From NCBI GenBank assembly GCA_050050615.1, contig JASFTV010000001.1:1-50845 (forward strand): a stretch of 50,845 nucleotides of DNA. Reading direction: 5' to 3'. A program made the position numbers and the translations under genes. The stretch's first letter is position 1. Every line of letters begins with the position of its first letter. Source of the DNA: JASFTV01 sp050050615. GTDB lineage: Bacteria > Desulfobacterota > DSM-4660 > Desulfatiglandales > HGW-15. Below are positions 41,377 to 49,991 of this stretch, piece by piece. Under the pieces are notes generated by a model. The model was not told where the DNA came from and did not search any database. It worked only from the letters and a program-made list of their open reading frames with translations.

Positions 41377-42267
41377 ATGGACCTAAAGCGATATCTCAGC
41401 GAAAAAAGATCGATGGTGGACGAAGCCCTGAGAGAGGTTTTTCCAGAACCGGAGGGGCCTGCGGCCGACGTCGTTAAAGCGATGAGCTACAGCCTTTTTG
41501 CAGGGGGGAAAAGACTGCGGCCCATTCTTTGTATTGCGGGTGCCGAGGCTGTGGGGGGAAAAGGCGAGGATGTCCTGCCTGTTGCATGCGCCCTCGAACT
41601 GATCCATACGTACTCCCTTATCCATGATGATCTCCCTGTGATGGATAATGATGACCTGAGGAGGGGAAAGCCTACCAATCACAGGGTCTTCGGCGAGGCC
41701 GTGGCCCTTCTCGCAGGGGATGGCCTGCTGACAGAGGCATTTCGTTTCATGAGCCGTTCTGGTTTAACGGAGCGGGTGGAGCCCCGTGCCCTGCTCAATG
41801 TCGTTTCTCTCATTGCCCAGGCGGCCGGATACCAGGGCATGGTGGGGGGGCAGACTGTAGATATTCAGTCGGAAGGGAAACAGGTCGAGCCCTCCATTGT
41901 GACGTTCATCCACACTCACAAAACAGGCGCTTTGATAGCGGCCGCGGTCACGTCAGGCGCCATTCTGGGAGGGGCAGAGGAGCAGCAGGTGATGGCGATG
42001 GCCTCCTACGGTCAGAATGTGGGTCTTGCCTTCCAGATTGCCGATGACATCCTTGACATTGAGGGTGACACCGAGAACTTGGGCAAGGGGGTAGGGGGTG
42101 ATGTTCGAAAAAGAAAGATCACCTATCCCGCTGTCCTCGGTCTGGCCGAATCAAAAGAGACCCAGAACGCGTTGGTTGAACAGGCCATCGGTTCCCTCAA
42201 AGCCTTCGATCGCAGGGCAGATCCCCTGAGGGACATAGCAACCTATATCATTGAAAGAAAAAGATGA
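41377..42267 (+). CDS. ispA: Geranylgeranyl/farnesyl diphosphate synthase
   Basis: This prenyl synthase condenses isopentenyl diphosphate with allylic diphosphates. The 296-residue protein has AGGKRLRPIL near residue 41, the first Asp-rich motif DDLPVMDNDDLRRGKPTNH near 84-102 and the second, QIADDILDIEGD near 225. The residues before the first motif (HTYSLIH) are like those of bacterial FPP synthases; GGPP as product is possible. Its stop overlaps the dxs start by 4 bases (ATGA), a tight link between the two isoprenoid enzymes. Confidence 0.92.
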   Translation: MDLKRYLSEKRSMVDEALREVFPEPEGPAADVVKAMSYSLFAGGKRLRPILCIAGAEAVGGKGEDVLPVACALELIHTYSLIHDDLPVMDNDDLRRGKPTNHRVFGEAVALLAGDGLLTEAFRFMSRSGLTERVEPRALLNVVSLIAQAAGYQGMVGGQTVDIQSEGKQVEPSIVTFIHTHKTGALIAAAVTSGAILGGAEEQQVMAMASYGQNVGLAFQIADDILDIEGDTENLGKGVGGDVRKRKITYPAVLGLAESKETQNALVEQAIGSLKAFDRRADPLRDIATYIIERKR

Positions 42268-44153
42268 CGGATGACAAAGAAAAGTACGCTATCCTGAGTT
42301 CCATCGACAGCCCAGCCGATCTAAAGGAATTGTCCATGGAAGACCTCGTACAATTGGCCTCAGAAGTCAGGCAAAAGATCATCGAAACCGTATCCAAAAC
42401 AGGCGGTCACCTGGCACCCAGTCTGGGTGTTGTGGAGCTGACCCTTGCCCTTCACTACGTGTTTGAAGCGCCGAAGGACAAGATCATATGGGACGTAGGC
42501 CACCAATCGTATGCGCATAAGCTGATCACGGGGCGAAGAGATCATTTTCACACCCTTCGGACTCACGGCGGTATCAGTGGTTTTCCGAAACGGGATGAGA
42601 GCCCCTATGACACGTTTGATACCGGACACAGCAGCACGTCCATTTCGGCCGGCCTAGGGATCAGCACGGCAAAGTGTCTTAAGGGAGAGAAGGGCCGGGT
42701 CATCTCAGTCATTGGTGATGGATCTACGACTGCGGGGATGGCCTTTGAAGGACTGAACCAGGCGGGGCATACAGAGAAGGACCTCATCGTGGTTTTGAAT
42801 GACAATGCCATGTCCATAGCCCCAAACGTGGGCGCCTTTTCATCCTTCTTGAGCCGAAGAATGACAGGTCGGCGCTTTGTCTACTTCCGGAGGGAGCTCG
42901 TTAATTTTCTGAAGTCGATTCCCGAGGTGGGCGAGAATATCCTGACTCTTGTCAGAAAAAGCGTGGATTCCTTTATCACCTTTTTTACGCCGGGCATGCT
43001 CTTTGAGGCGTTTAAGTTCAAGTATATCGGCCCCATACAGGGGCATCGCCTGGATTATCTCATCGAGACATTCCAGAACATCCAGCTCCTGGAAGGGCCT
43101 GTGCTGGTTCATGTCATGACCGTGAAAGGCAAGGGATACAAGCCTGCAGAAGATGATCCGGCTCACTACCACGGGGTCGGAACCTTTGAGATCACTACAG
43201 GCTCGCCTAGAAAGGGGTCTGCCGCAGCACCGACTTACACAGAAGTGTTTGGAGAGACGATGGTTGATCTCGGCAAGAAGGAAAAGAGACTGTTTGCCAT
43301 AACGGCAGCGATGCCGGAGGGCACGGGATTAAACAAGTTTGGTGAAGTCTACCCAGATCGGTTTGTGGATGTTGGTATTGCTGAACAGCATGCGGTCACC
43401 TTTGCAGCGGGCCTTGCCACAGAGGGTTTCAGGCCGGTGGTGGCTATTTATTCTACCTTCCTTCAGAGGGCTTTTGATCAGGTCATCCACGATGTCTGTC
43501 TTCCCATGCTGCCGGTGGTCTTTTGCCTTGACCGCGGCGGGCTTGTTGGCGAGGATGGCTCCACCCACCATGGCCACTTTGATGTGACCTACCTGAGAAA
43601 TTTGCCCAACATGACGTTGATGGCCCCCAAAGATGAAAATGAATTGAGACACATGCTTTACACGGCCTTAAAGCAGGCGGGTCCCGTGGCCATAAGGTAT
43701 CCAAGGGGAAGAGGCGCGGGTGTGCCTCTGGACCCCGGGTACAAGATCATTCCGATCGGGGAGTCCGAACTGCTAAAAGAGGGGAAGGACTTGATGATCA
43801 TGGCGTTGGGGAGCATGGTCTTGCCCTCATTGCAAGCAGCGGTACTTCTTGAAGAGGAAAGGTTCTCGGTGGGCGTGGTGAATTGTCGGTTTGTGAAACC
43901 CCTGGACAAAAAGCTCATGGTATATGCCCAAGCAACAGGCAAGGTGCTGATTGTTGAGGAGAACATCCGGCAAGGGGGGCTCAGTAGCGCCATACTGGAG
44001 CTTTTTAATGACCTGGATGTCCACGATGTCCGGATGAAAAGGATGGGCCTTCCTGATAAGTTCGTGGAACATGGCCCCGTGGACCTTCTCAGGGAGAAGT
44101 ATGGCCTGGATACATCAGGGATCGTGAAGGCAGCGAGGGCGTTCTGCAAATAG
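42264..44153 (+). CDS. dxs: 1-deoxy-D-xylulose-5-phosphate synthase
   Basis: Dxs joins pyruvate and glyceraldehyde 3-phosphate, the first step of the MEP isoprenoid route, using thiamine diphosphate. The 629-residue protein has SKTGGHLAPSLGVVELT near 44, WDVGHQSYAHKLITGRR near 76, VIGDGSTTAGMAFEGLNQAG near 149-168 (ThDP site, with STT where many have AMT), NDNAMSIAPNVGA near 178, YIGPIQGH near 258 and the transketolase-type second half (VGIAEQHAVTFAAGLA near 369, RYPRGRG near 475). The length is normal. Confidence 0.95.
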   Translation: MTDDKEKYAILSSIDSPADLKELSMEDLVQLASEVRQKIIETVSKTGGHLAPSLGVVELTLALHYVFEAPKDKIIWDVGHQSYAHKLITGRRDHFHTLRTHGGISGFPKRDESPYDTFDTGHSSTSISAGLGISTAKCLKGEKGRVISVIGDGSTTAGMAFEGLNQAGHTEKDLIVVLNDNAMSIAPNVGAFSSFLSRRMTGRRFVYFRRELVNFLKSIPEVGENILTLVRKSVDSFITFFTPGMLFEAFKFKYIGPIQGHRLDYLIETFQNIQLLEGPVLVHVMTVKGKGYKPAEDDPAHYHGVGTFEITTGSPRKGSAAAPTYTEVFGETMVDLGKKEKRLFAITAAMPEGTGLNKFGEVYPDRFVDVGIAEQHAVTFAAGLATEGFRPVVAIYSTFLQRAFDQVIHDVCLPMLPVVFCLDRGGLVGEDGSTHHGHFDVTYLRNLPNMTLMAPKDENELRHMLYTALKQAGPVAIRYPRGRGAGVPLDPGYKIIPIGESELLKEGKDLMIMALGSMVLPSLQAAVLLEEERFSVGVVNCRFVKPLDKKLMVYAQATGKVLIVEENIRQGGLSSAILELFNDLDVHDVRMKRMGLPDKFVEHGPVDLLREKYGLDTSGIVKAARAFCK

Positions 44154-44186
44154 CCCTTGATGTGACGAGACTCGTGCACCTGATGG

Positions 44187-44342
44187 CTAGTACTTAGTGG
44201 CATAAATAACTGTGTCATTTCGAAGGAACGAAGTGACTGAGAAATCTGTGAAAACACTGAGGAAGATTTCTCCCGGAGTTTACCCTAAGTCACTCGAAGG
44301 GGTCGAAATGACATAAGGCGGACTTCCGCAACTAAGTACTAG
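44187..44342. repeat. Complete TAGTACTTAG-ended MITE-like element (156 bp), TTTCGA core
   Basis: CTAGTACTTAGTGGC at the left and GCAACTAAGTACTAG at the right (14 of 15 complementary) bound the element. The inner pair TGTCATTTCGA...TCGAAATGACA encloses a GAAGGAACGAAGTGACTGAG core. It matches 1-103 over its length and shares only its ends with 47904-48105. Confidence 0.8.
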
Positions 44343-44515
44343 TATCGTGTCCCAGAAGTAACCTTAATATGTCGTTATAAGGATAGGAGGATTCATGGCA
44401 TTGAGACCCCCGGCGGCCGCTCAAACAGGCAAGTCTAACATCTGGCATGTCAAAAATTATTAAAGGTATTTCTGGGACATGGCCCTAGCACATCTCAACA
44501 CTTATGAACGATACT
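44343..44515. repeat. Second palindromic element before tlyA
   Basis: GTGTCCCAGAAGTAACCTTA (from about 44347) and TAAAGGTATTTCTGGGACAT (ending about 44480) form inverted arms around about 95 bases, directly abutting the previous element. Just after it, TCAACACTTATGAACGATAC (44494-44514) closely resembles the outer arm of the 13.8-kb element (TCAACACTTTTGAACGTTAC at 14086). Together with 44187-44342 these fill the dxs-tlyA gap. Confidence 0.55.
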
Positions 44516-44577
44516 AACGCTTCGGGTCTGGAGGTTTTCCAGAAATTTCTAAAAGCAAGATAAGACTCGATCAGCTT

Positions 44578-45282
44578 TTGGTTCACAAGGGCCTGGCAGA
44601 GAGCCGCGAAAAGGCTAAAGGCATGATTATGGCAGGCCTTGTGGAGGTGGATAACGTCAGAATTGATAAAGCGGGACATCCTACCCCAGTCTCCTCGACC
44701 ATTTTCGTCAAGAAAGCGTTTCCTCACTATGTTAGCCGAGGTGGACTAAAACTCGAGGCGGCCCTCAAGGCGCTTTCCGTAGACGTTCGGGACAAGATTT
44801 TGCTGGACGTTGGTGCATCCACGGGCGGCTTCACGGACTGCCTGCTTCAGAAAGGGGCCAAAAAGGTCATTGCTGTAGACGTGGGATTTGGCCAGCTCCA
44901 TTGGAAGCTTCGCCAAGACCCGCGAGTCCAAATTCTCGAAAAGACAAATATCCGCCATCTGAAACCTCATGATGTGAAAGAGAAGATTGGAGGAGCGGTT
45001 ATCGATGTCTCCTTCATCTCCTTGAAACTGGTCATCCCTCCGGTCTCAGACCTCCTCACAGAAGATGCCTTTATCATCGCCCTGATTAAGCCGCAGTTCG
45101 AGGTGGGCAAGGGGCAGGTGGGCAAGGGAGGTGTGGTGCGCGATCCAACACTCCATGAGGAAGTGACCCATGACCTAAGCTGTTTTTTTGAGGGCCTAGG
45201 TTGGCGCGATATGGGACATGTCGCCTCCCCCATTTTGGGACCAAAAGGAAACCGGGAATTCTTTATCTATCTCAAAAGATAG
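44578..45282 (+). CDS. tlyA: TlyA-type rRNA 2'-O-methyltransferase (S4 plus FtsJ-like)
   Basis: The protein has an S4 RNA-binding domain followed by an SAM-dependent methyltransferase domain (LLDVGASTGGFTDCLLQKGA near 79-98, VDVGFGQLHWKL, IDVSFISLKLVIP, ALIKPQFEVGKGQ). TlyA methylates rRNA and is called a haemolysin in older annotation. The start is a problem. The family's RLDQLLV segment is encoded at 44563-44580, but between the in-frame TAA (44515-44517) and TTG 44578 there is no ATG, GTG or TTG. Either a rare ATT (44545, GGAGG 10 bases upstream) or ATA (44560) starts it, or the protein is slightly shortened. The coordinate given is the first canonical start. Confidence 0.88.
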   Translation: MVHKGLAESREKAKGMIMAGLVEVDNVRIDKAGHPTPVSSTIFVKKAFPHYVSRGGLKLEAALKALSVDVRDKILLDVGASTGGFTDCLLQKGAKKVIAVDVGFGQLHWKLRQDPRVQILEKTNIRHLKPHDVKEKIGGAVIDVSFISLKLVIPPVSDLLTEDAFIIALIKPQFEVGKGQVGKGGVVRDPTLHEEVTHDLSCFFEGLGWRDMGHVASPILGPKGNREFFIYLKR

Positions 45283-45363
45283 GACAGACGTATCCCTTGT
45301 CAAAAATCAGACGACTCGAGGACTCCTGATTTCTGATGGAAAGTACTGCTGTATCCGAGGCTT

Positions 45364-45645
45364 TTAGCGGGCGCCGCGTTTCGAGGCCTTGAGGGGGTTT
45401 ATTTTCCCTTGTGCTTTGCCGTTGGCGGCTTTACTTAAATGGGTGGCCATGTTGCAGTTCCCTGTCCGCCACTTGATAGCGGGGTCAGGGAAGATAAGGC
45501 AGTAATCGCCCGCGGGAAATTCCTTGACTTTCTGACAACCGATGCACTGTTCGACGACAGGATGGCAACTCCCACCGTTAAACTGACACCCGTTTCTGTT
45601 CATGAAAAAGCATTCGACGCCTTGCTTTACCGTTCCGCAAACCAT
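45364..45645 (-). CDS. PxxKW-family cysteine-rich protein
   Basis: The 93-residue protein has ten cysteines spaced as in the PxxKW family (VCGTVKQGVECFF, GCQFNGGSC, VVEQCIGCQKV) and the name-giving PAIKW near residue 66-70, followed by GNC. It probably binds a metal or Fe-S cluster; the role is unknown. The family is mainly found in sulfate-reducing and related deltaproteobacteria, supporting the taxonomic guess. The start at 45645 has AAAGGA about 10 bases upstream. The C-terminal tail is Lys/Ala-rich. It converges with tlyA. Confidence 0.85.
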   Translation of the reverse strand: MVCGTVKQGVECFFMNRNGCQFNGGSCHPVVEQCIGCQKVKEFPAGDYCLIFPDPAIKWRTGNCNMATHLSKAANGKAQGKINPLKASKRGAR

Positions 45646-46500
45646 GGGTATCACATCCTTTCTTAAGAGATTGTGAGCAAGAGAGGCTTTATGCCTCAAC
45701 ACATAAAAAATGTCAAGAGGAAAGGATAAACACGATTTAGATTTTGTCAATTCACGAAATGCCGGAAAACCGCTTGCCAACGCCTGGAAGTGGCTGGCAA
45801 GCGCCTGGGAGAGCCGGATCCAGAGAGGTAGGTGGGCCGCTTTTCTCCCTCCGGGCCGTAGGCCCTATGGGCCGGAGGCTTGGCCGCATCTAAGGTGTGA
45901 CGGGGCGGCGAACTTATAGGATGTGGGGCTAGGGGCGGGGCACAGGGCGCAAGGGGATTTGATCTGCTTTTATTTTCAGAGAAACACTTTCCACTGATGG
46001 AGGAACAGATTTCAACGGTCAGGGATTTTCTGAAGAGACAATGATCGTGGATTTTTCTTGACAATATTTTGGCTTTTTTCTAGCCATGAAACAGCTAAAA
46101 TCATGGGACGCCGCTTATACCAACCATAGAAATCCCTTGTTGATACGGGTCAAATTAAGATCATCTTAGCAAAGGCTTTTCATCCTAAGAGGCTTGAGCG
46201 TTGAAATACTCTAGGCGCCCGCCAGGAATAGAAAAAGCAGGGAATTCCCCTCCGATTTGCGCCCCTGGATATGATGCCTCTACCTCGAAGAAAAGCCCGA
46301 CTCACCCGATCTGCAACCAAAATAAGAACGCTCACCGCACTGAAGAAATTCCTGGACATGGCATTATAGAAAGGAAAGGCATCATTTTGGGATCTCTATG
46401 CCATGGAACATAAGATCGGTGATGAGTTGATGACCAAATCATTAGCAAATCATTAGACAGATTGAAAACAGACTGTGAGGGCTAAAAGGAGGTAATCGAT
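45646..46500. other. 850-bp intergenic region, no gene recognised
   Basis: No frame with credible start and composition was found. The left part (45770-45900) has short GC-rich inverted pieces (GGCCGTAGGCCCTATGGGCC) and a direct repeat of GGCAAGCGCCTGG-like units. A TTGACA at 46058-46063 with a poor -10 (TAGCCA, 17 bases later) is the only promoter-like signal before the CoA ligase gene, 440 bases downstream. Confidence 0.45.
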
Positions 46501-47841
46501 ATGGCGGAGCAAAAGAAATATTGGAACGAGAAAATGGAAACACTGTCTCCGGATGAATTCACGAAAGTCCAAGGAGAAGCCCTTTTGAAGGAGTTGAAGT
46601 ATGTTTGGGAGAACTCTGTATTTTATCAAGAAAAGTTCCGCGACGCAGGCATCGCGTTGGGAGATATAAAAGGGCTCGATGACCTGAAAAAACTTCCTTT
46701 TACAGAAAAACATGAAATCAGAGAGAGTCTCGCTGCGGCGCCACCTTTGGGAAAGCATGCCGCAGTCGATATGGGAAAGGTGATAAGAGTATATTCCACA
46801 AGTGGGACGACAGGCACTCCAACTTATATTGGACTTACTTCCCACGACAGGGACGTCTGGATGGAAACCGCCAGGAGGGCCATGTGGACCTGCGGAATGC
46901 GTCCCCATCATGTCGTCCCTCTTCCCATAGGGACATTTTTTATAGCGGCATCTTACGGTGAAGCGATAGAAAACCTCGGCTCAACACTCGTACCTGTTGG
47001 CGTTGGAGCTACGGATAGATTTATTGGGGCTGTGAAAAACCTGGGAGCCAACTTCGTCTTGTCCACGGCTTCGTTTCCCCTTTATCTCATGACTTATTAT
47101 CAAAAAAAGGGTATGGACGCGAAAGATCTTGGCATCAAAGGATTTATGGTCGGTGGCGAACCAGGGGGTGGCATTCCTCATATTCGGAAGAAGATAGAGG
47201 ACGCATTCGGGGCCAATGTCCAAGAGTGCATGGGCAACGGGGATATGCTTGGGCTCATGTGGGGCGAGTGCGAATACAAAAACGGTATGCATTTTGTAGG
47301 GCAAGGGTCATGCCACCCTGAAATCATAGACCCTGAAACCGGAGAAGTGTTAGAGATAAGTGAAGGCCTCACAGGTGAGCTGGTCTACACATCTATTGAT
47401 AGGGAGTGCCAGCCATTGATCCGTTTCAGGACCCGAGACCATGTGATTGTGACGCAGACCGAATGTGAATGCGGGCGAACAGGGTATTGCATAAAATGTA
47501 TCGGCCGAACTGACGACATGCTCATTGTATCCGGAGTCAATGTCTATCCCTCTGCCATAAGGGATGTCATAGGTACTTTGTCGCCAAGAGTTACCGGGGA
47601 GATTCTTATTCAACTGGATGAGCCGCCGCCCTCCGTGACTCCCCCCATGAAGATCAAGGTGGAGCACAGCACTGAGCCGGGGGATCTGGCGGTGCTTAAG
47701 TGGGATGTTGAGAACTTACTGCGGGAAAAGCTCATTTTCAGCTCCGCAGTAGAACTTGTGCCCGCTGGAACCCTGCCAAAATACGAATACAAGGCGCAAC
47801 TTGTCGAAAAAACCTATGAAAAGAAAAGCGGAAACCGTTGA
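46501..47841 (+). CDS. Phenylacetate-CoA ligase-like adenylate-forming enzyme (PaaK family)
   Basis: The 446-residue protein is an AMP-forming aryl- or acyl-CoA ligase of the PaaK type: VYSTSGTTGTPTYIGLT near 97 (P-loop), MVGGEPGG near 218, QECMGNGDMLG near 240, LIRFRTRDHVIV near 305, CECGRTGYCIKCIGRTDDML near 321-340 with a cysteine set that may bind zinc, and SGVNVYPSAI near 343. A lysine in PKYEYKAQ near the C-terminus matches the catalytic position. AAGGAGG precedes the ATG. The substrate is probably an aromatic or branched acid. It leads a plus-strand cassette with BKACE and an ABC importer, broken by a repeat. Confidence 0.9.
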   Translation: MAEQKKYWNEKMETLSPDEFTKVQGEALLKELKYVWENSVFYQEKFRDAGIALGDIKGLDDLKKLPFTEKHEIRESLAAAPPLGKHAAVDMGKVIRVYSTSGTTGTPTYIGLTSHDRDVWMETARRAMWTCGMRPHHVVPLPIGTFFIAASYGEAIENLGSTLVPVGVGATDRFIGAVKNLGANFVLSTASFPLYLMTYYQKKGMDAKDLGIKGFMVGGEPGGGIPHIRKKIEDAFGANVQECMGNGDMLGLMWGECEYKNGMHFVGQGSCHPEIIDPETGEVLEISEGLTGELVYTSIDRECQPLIRFRTRDHVIVTQTECECGRTGYCIKCIGRTDDMLIVSGVNVYPSAIRDVIGTLSPRVTGEILIQLDEPPPSVTPPMKIKVEHSTEPGDLAVLKWDVENLLREKLIFSSAVELVPAGTLPKYEYKAQLVEKTYEKKSGNR

Positions 47842-47903
47842 TATTGTTTGTTGTGAGTGATAGGGTGGACTGAAAAATATTTTCACGGGCAAGGGTAGGC
47901 GAT

Positions 47904-48105
47904 ACTAGTACCTAGCGGCATAAAAACCCGTCACTATTCTGGCATGTCATTGCGAGCCCTTCGATGGACTCAGGATAAACTCTGCGAAGCAATCTCGAGG
48001 TTGGAAAGCCCATGATTCTGGCATGTTAGGACGAGATTGCCTCGTCGCCTTCGGCTCCTCGCAATGACATTGTAATACCGTTGACTTATGCAACTAAGTA
48101 CTAGT
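47904..48105. repeat. TAGTACTTAG-ended MITE-like element (202 bp), GCAATC core
   Basis: ACTAGTACCTAGCGGCATAA (47904-47923) and TTATGCAACTAAGTACTAGT (48086-48105) are terminal inverted repeats matching 16 to 17 of 20 positions. The core (GTCATTGCGAG...CTCGCAATGACA) differs from that of the copy at 44187 but matches the element at 9150. It fills most of the gap between the CoA ligase and BKACE genes, which otherwise holds nothing. Confidence 0.8.
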
Positions 48106-48162
48106 CTTTTTTCGAGGTTATAAGCTATATGTAGAAACAGAGGAATGGATCGAGGGGGAAAC

Positions 48163-49083
48163 ATGAGCAAGAGAATTATTACAGCGGCTATCACAGGAAG
48201 CATTCACACTCCGACCATGTCGCCTTATCTGCCGATTACACAAGCGCAGATCATAGATGAAATTCTGGCGGTTCATGAAGCAGGCGGGACAGTGTGTCAT
48301 CTCCATGTGAGAGATCCCAAGACAGGCCAGCCGGTTACTGATCTGGACATCTTCCGAGAGATTGCCAGCACCGTAAAAAGCAAATGTGATATTATTCTGT
48401 GCTTGACCACTGGAGGCGGTTTAGGGATGTCTGCCGAGGAACGTGTACAAACAGTTAGTAAATTCAGTCCTGAGCTCGCATCTTTCAATGCAGGTTCCGT
48501 GAACTTTGCCTTGTTCCACGTCATGGACAAGTGGAAGGACTGGAAGTACGCCTGGGAGACAAAGTATCTCGGAATGACTGAGGATTTCGTTTTTACGAAC
48601 ACCTTCAAAACACTACGTGAGTTCTGCGAGTTCTTCAGCAAGAATGACACAAAACCGGAGCTTGAGGTTTATGATGCAGGAATGATCAACAATATTGCCC
48701 ACCTGATTCAGAGTGGGTATCTCAAGAAACCCGTTTATATTCAGTTTGTCATGGGTGTTCTCGGCGGAATTACCCCGAGCCCTGAGAATCTGCTTTTTTT
48801 GGTCGACTATGCCAGGAGGTTGATTGGAGATTTTGAGTTCTCTGTAGCCGTTGCGGGCCGAGCTCAGTTTCCTATTTGTACGCAGTCTTTGCTTCTTGGT
48901 GGCCATGTGCGCGTGGGCTTAGAGGACAACCTTTATTTGGAAAGGGGCGTCATGGCCAAGAGTAATGCGGAGCAGGTGGGAAAGATGATACGGATTGCCA
49001 GGGAGCTGGGTTTGGATCCTGCCACTCCTGATGAAGGCAGAGAAATCTTGGGGTTAAAGGGCCTGGATAAGGTGGCATATTAG
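48163..49083 (+). CDS. Beta-keto acid cleavage enzyme (BKACE, DUF849)
   Basis: BKACE enzymes condense a beta-keto acid with acetyl-CoA and release acetoacetate and a new acyl-CoA; the first known member cleaves 3-keto-5-aminohexanoate in lysine fermentation. The 306-residue protein has AAITGSIHTPTMSPYLPIT near 8-26, the zinc ligands in VCHLHVRDPKTGQP near 43-56, GGGLGMSAEERV near 84, FNAGSVNFA near 107 and VRVGLEDNLYLERG near 252-265. The active-site pattern is intact; the side-chain specificity cannot be read. GAGGGGG lies 4 bases before the chosen ATG (48163); ATG 48145 is also in frame. Confidence 0.9.
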   Translation: MSKRIITAAITGSIHTPTMSPYLPITQAQIIDEILAVHEAGGTVCHLHVRDPKTGQPVTDLDIFREIASTVKSKCDIILCLTTGGGLGMSAEERVQTVSKFSPELASFNAGSVNFALFHVMDKWKDWKYAWETKYLGMTEDFVFTNTFKTLREFCEFFSKNDTKPELEVYDAGMINNIAHLIQSGYLKKPVYIQFVMGVLGGITPSPENLLFLVDYARRLIGDFEFSVAVAGRAQFPICTQSLLLGGHVRVGLEDNLYLERGVMAKSNAEQVGKMIRIARELGLDPATPDEGREILGLKGLDKVAY

Positions 49084-49240
49084 AAGGCAACAGCAAAGCG
49101 TTTAGCAACAGCGGAACAAGCAGCCTCTGAAGGTCCCCTGGATCAAGTTACAAAAAGAGCCATCACCTTCTGTCTGTTCTTTGGATCGCAGGTTTGGCGG
49201 TGCTACCTTGAAGAAGCAAATAGGGAATGAGGACAAGACA

Positions 49241-49990
49241 ATGCCCTCTCAACCATTGGTCCTTGAAACAAAGAGCCTGACCAAGGACTTCGGAGCTTTG
49301 AAAGCGGTTGACAGCGTGAACTTAAAGCTCAGCGGGGGGGTTCATTCAATTATCGGACCTAACGGAGCAGGAAAAACCACCCTGTTCAACCTCCTTACTG
49401 GATTTCTGAAGCCGACTGCTGGAGAGATTTTTTACCTTGGAAACAAAATCAGCGACTTACCGCCTTACCAGATTTCTCAAATGGGGATGGCCCGGTCTTT
49501 TCAAATTACGAGCATTTTCCCTGATCTCAGCGTATACGAAAATGTGCGCATAGCCGTTCAATCGAGACTAAAGGCTTCCTATAATTTCTTGATGTCATTT
49601 AAGAGCTTGGAAAGAGCGGATCAAAAGACCGAGAAGGTTTTAGAGCAAGTAGGCCTGCTGGATGCCGCTGATGCAAAGGCGAAAAACCTCTCATATGGTT
49701 TGCAGAGGGGGCTGGATATCGGGATATCTCTGGCGACTGACCCCGAGTTGATTCTTCTAGATGAGCCTACTTCTGGCATGGACCGAAAGGATTCAAAGCA
49801 GGTCATTCAATTGATTTCGGATATTTCAGAGAGAGTCCCTGTTCTCCTCATTGAACATAATATCGATGTCGTGCTGTCCATTTCAGATATTGTCACGGTA
49901 ATGTACCAGGGAATTATACTTGCAGAGGGTACACCCTCTGAGATCCAACAAAACGAGAGAGTGCAAGAGGCTTACTTGGGAGGGTTTTAG
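49241..49990 (+). CDS. livG: Branched-chain amino acid-type ABC transporter ATPase (LivG family)
   Basis: The 249-residue ATPase has Walker A GPNGAGKTTLFNLL near 39-52, MARSFQITSIFPDLSVYENV near 85-104, signature LSYGLQRGLDIG near 148, Walker B LILLDEPTSGMD near 168 and the LivG-type ending AEGTPSEIQQNERVQEAYLG. The systems import hydrophobic amino acids, urea or aromatic and other acids. The start at 49241 (GAGG 8 bases upstream) is preferred over 49181. livF begins one base after its stop. No permease or binding-protein gene is in the window; they may follow beyond 50845. Confidence 0.9.
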   Translation: MPSQPLVLETKSLTKDFGALKAVDSVNLKLSGGVHSIIGPNGAGKTTLFNLLTGFLKPTAGEIFYLGNKISDLPPYQISQMGMARSFQITSIFPDLSVYENVRIAVQSRLKASYNFLMSFKSLERADQKTEKVLEQVGLLDAADAKAKNLSYGLQRGLDIGISLATDPELILLDEPTSGMDRKDSKQVIQLISDISERVPVLLIEHNIDVVLSISDIVTVMYQGIILAEGTPSEIQQNERVQEAYLGGF

Positions 49991-49991
49991 A

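Noticed and set aside
44504..44580. Programmed frameshift from the 19-codon ATG frame into tlyA.
   Set aside because: No slippery heptamer or stimulating structure is present at the overlap, so a rare start codon or displaced start is simpler.
46201..46413. Plus-strand frame of 70 codons before the CoA ligase gene.
   Set aside because: It is rich in Pro, His, Lys and Asn, lacks a ribosome-binding site and looks random.
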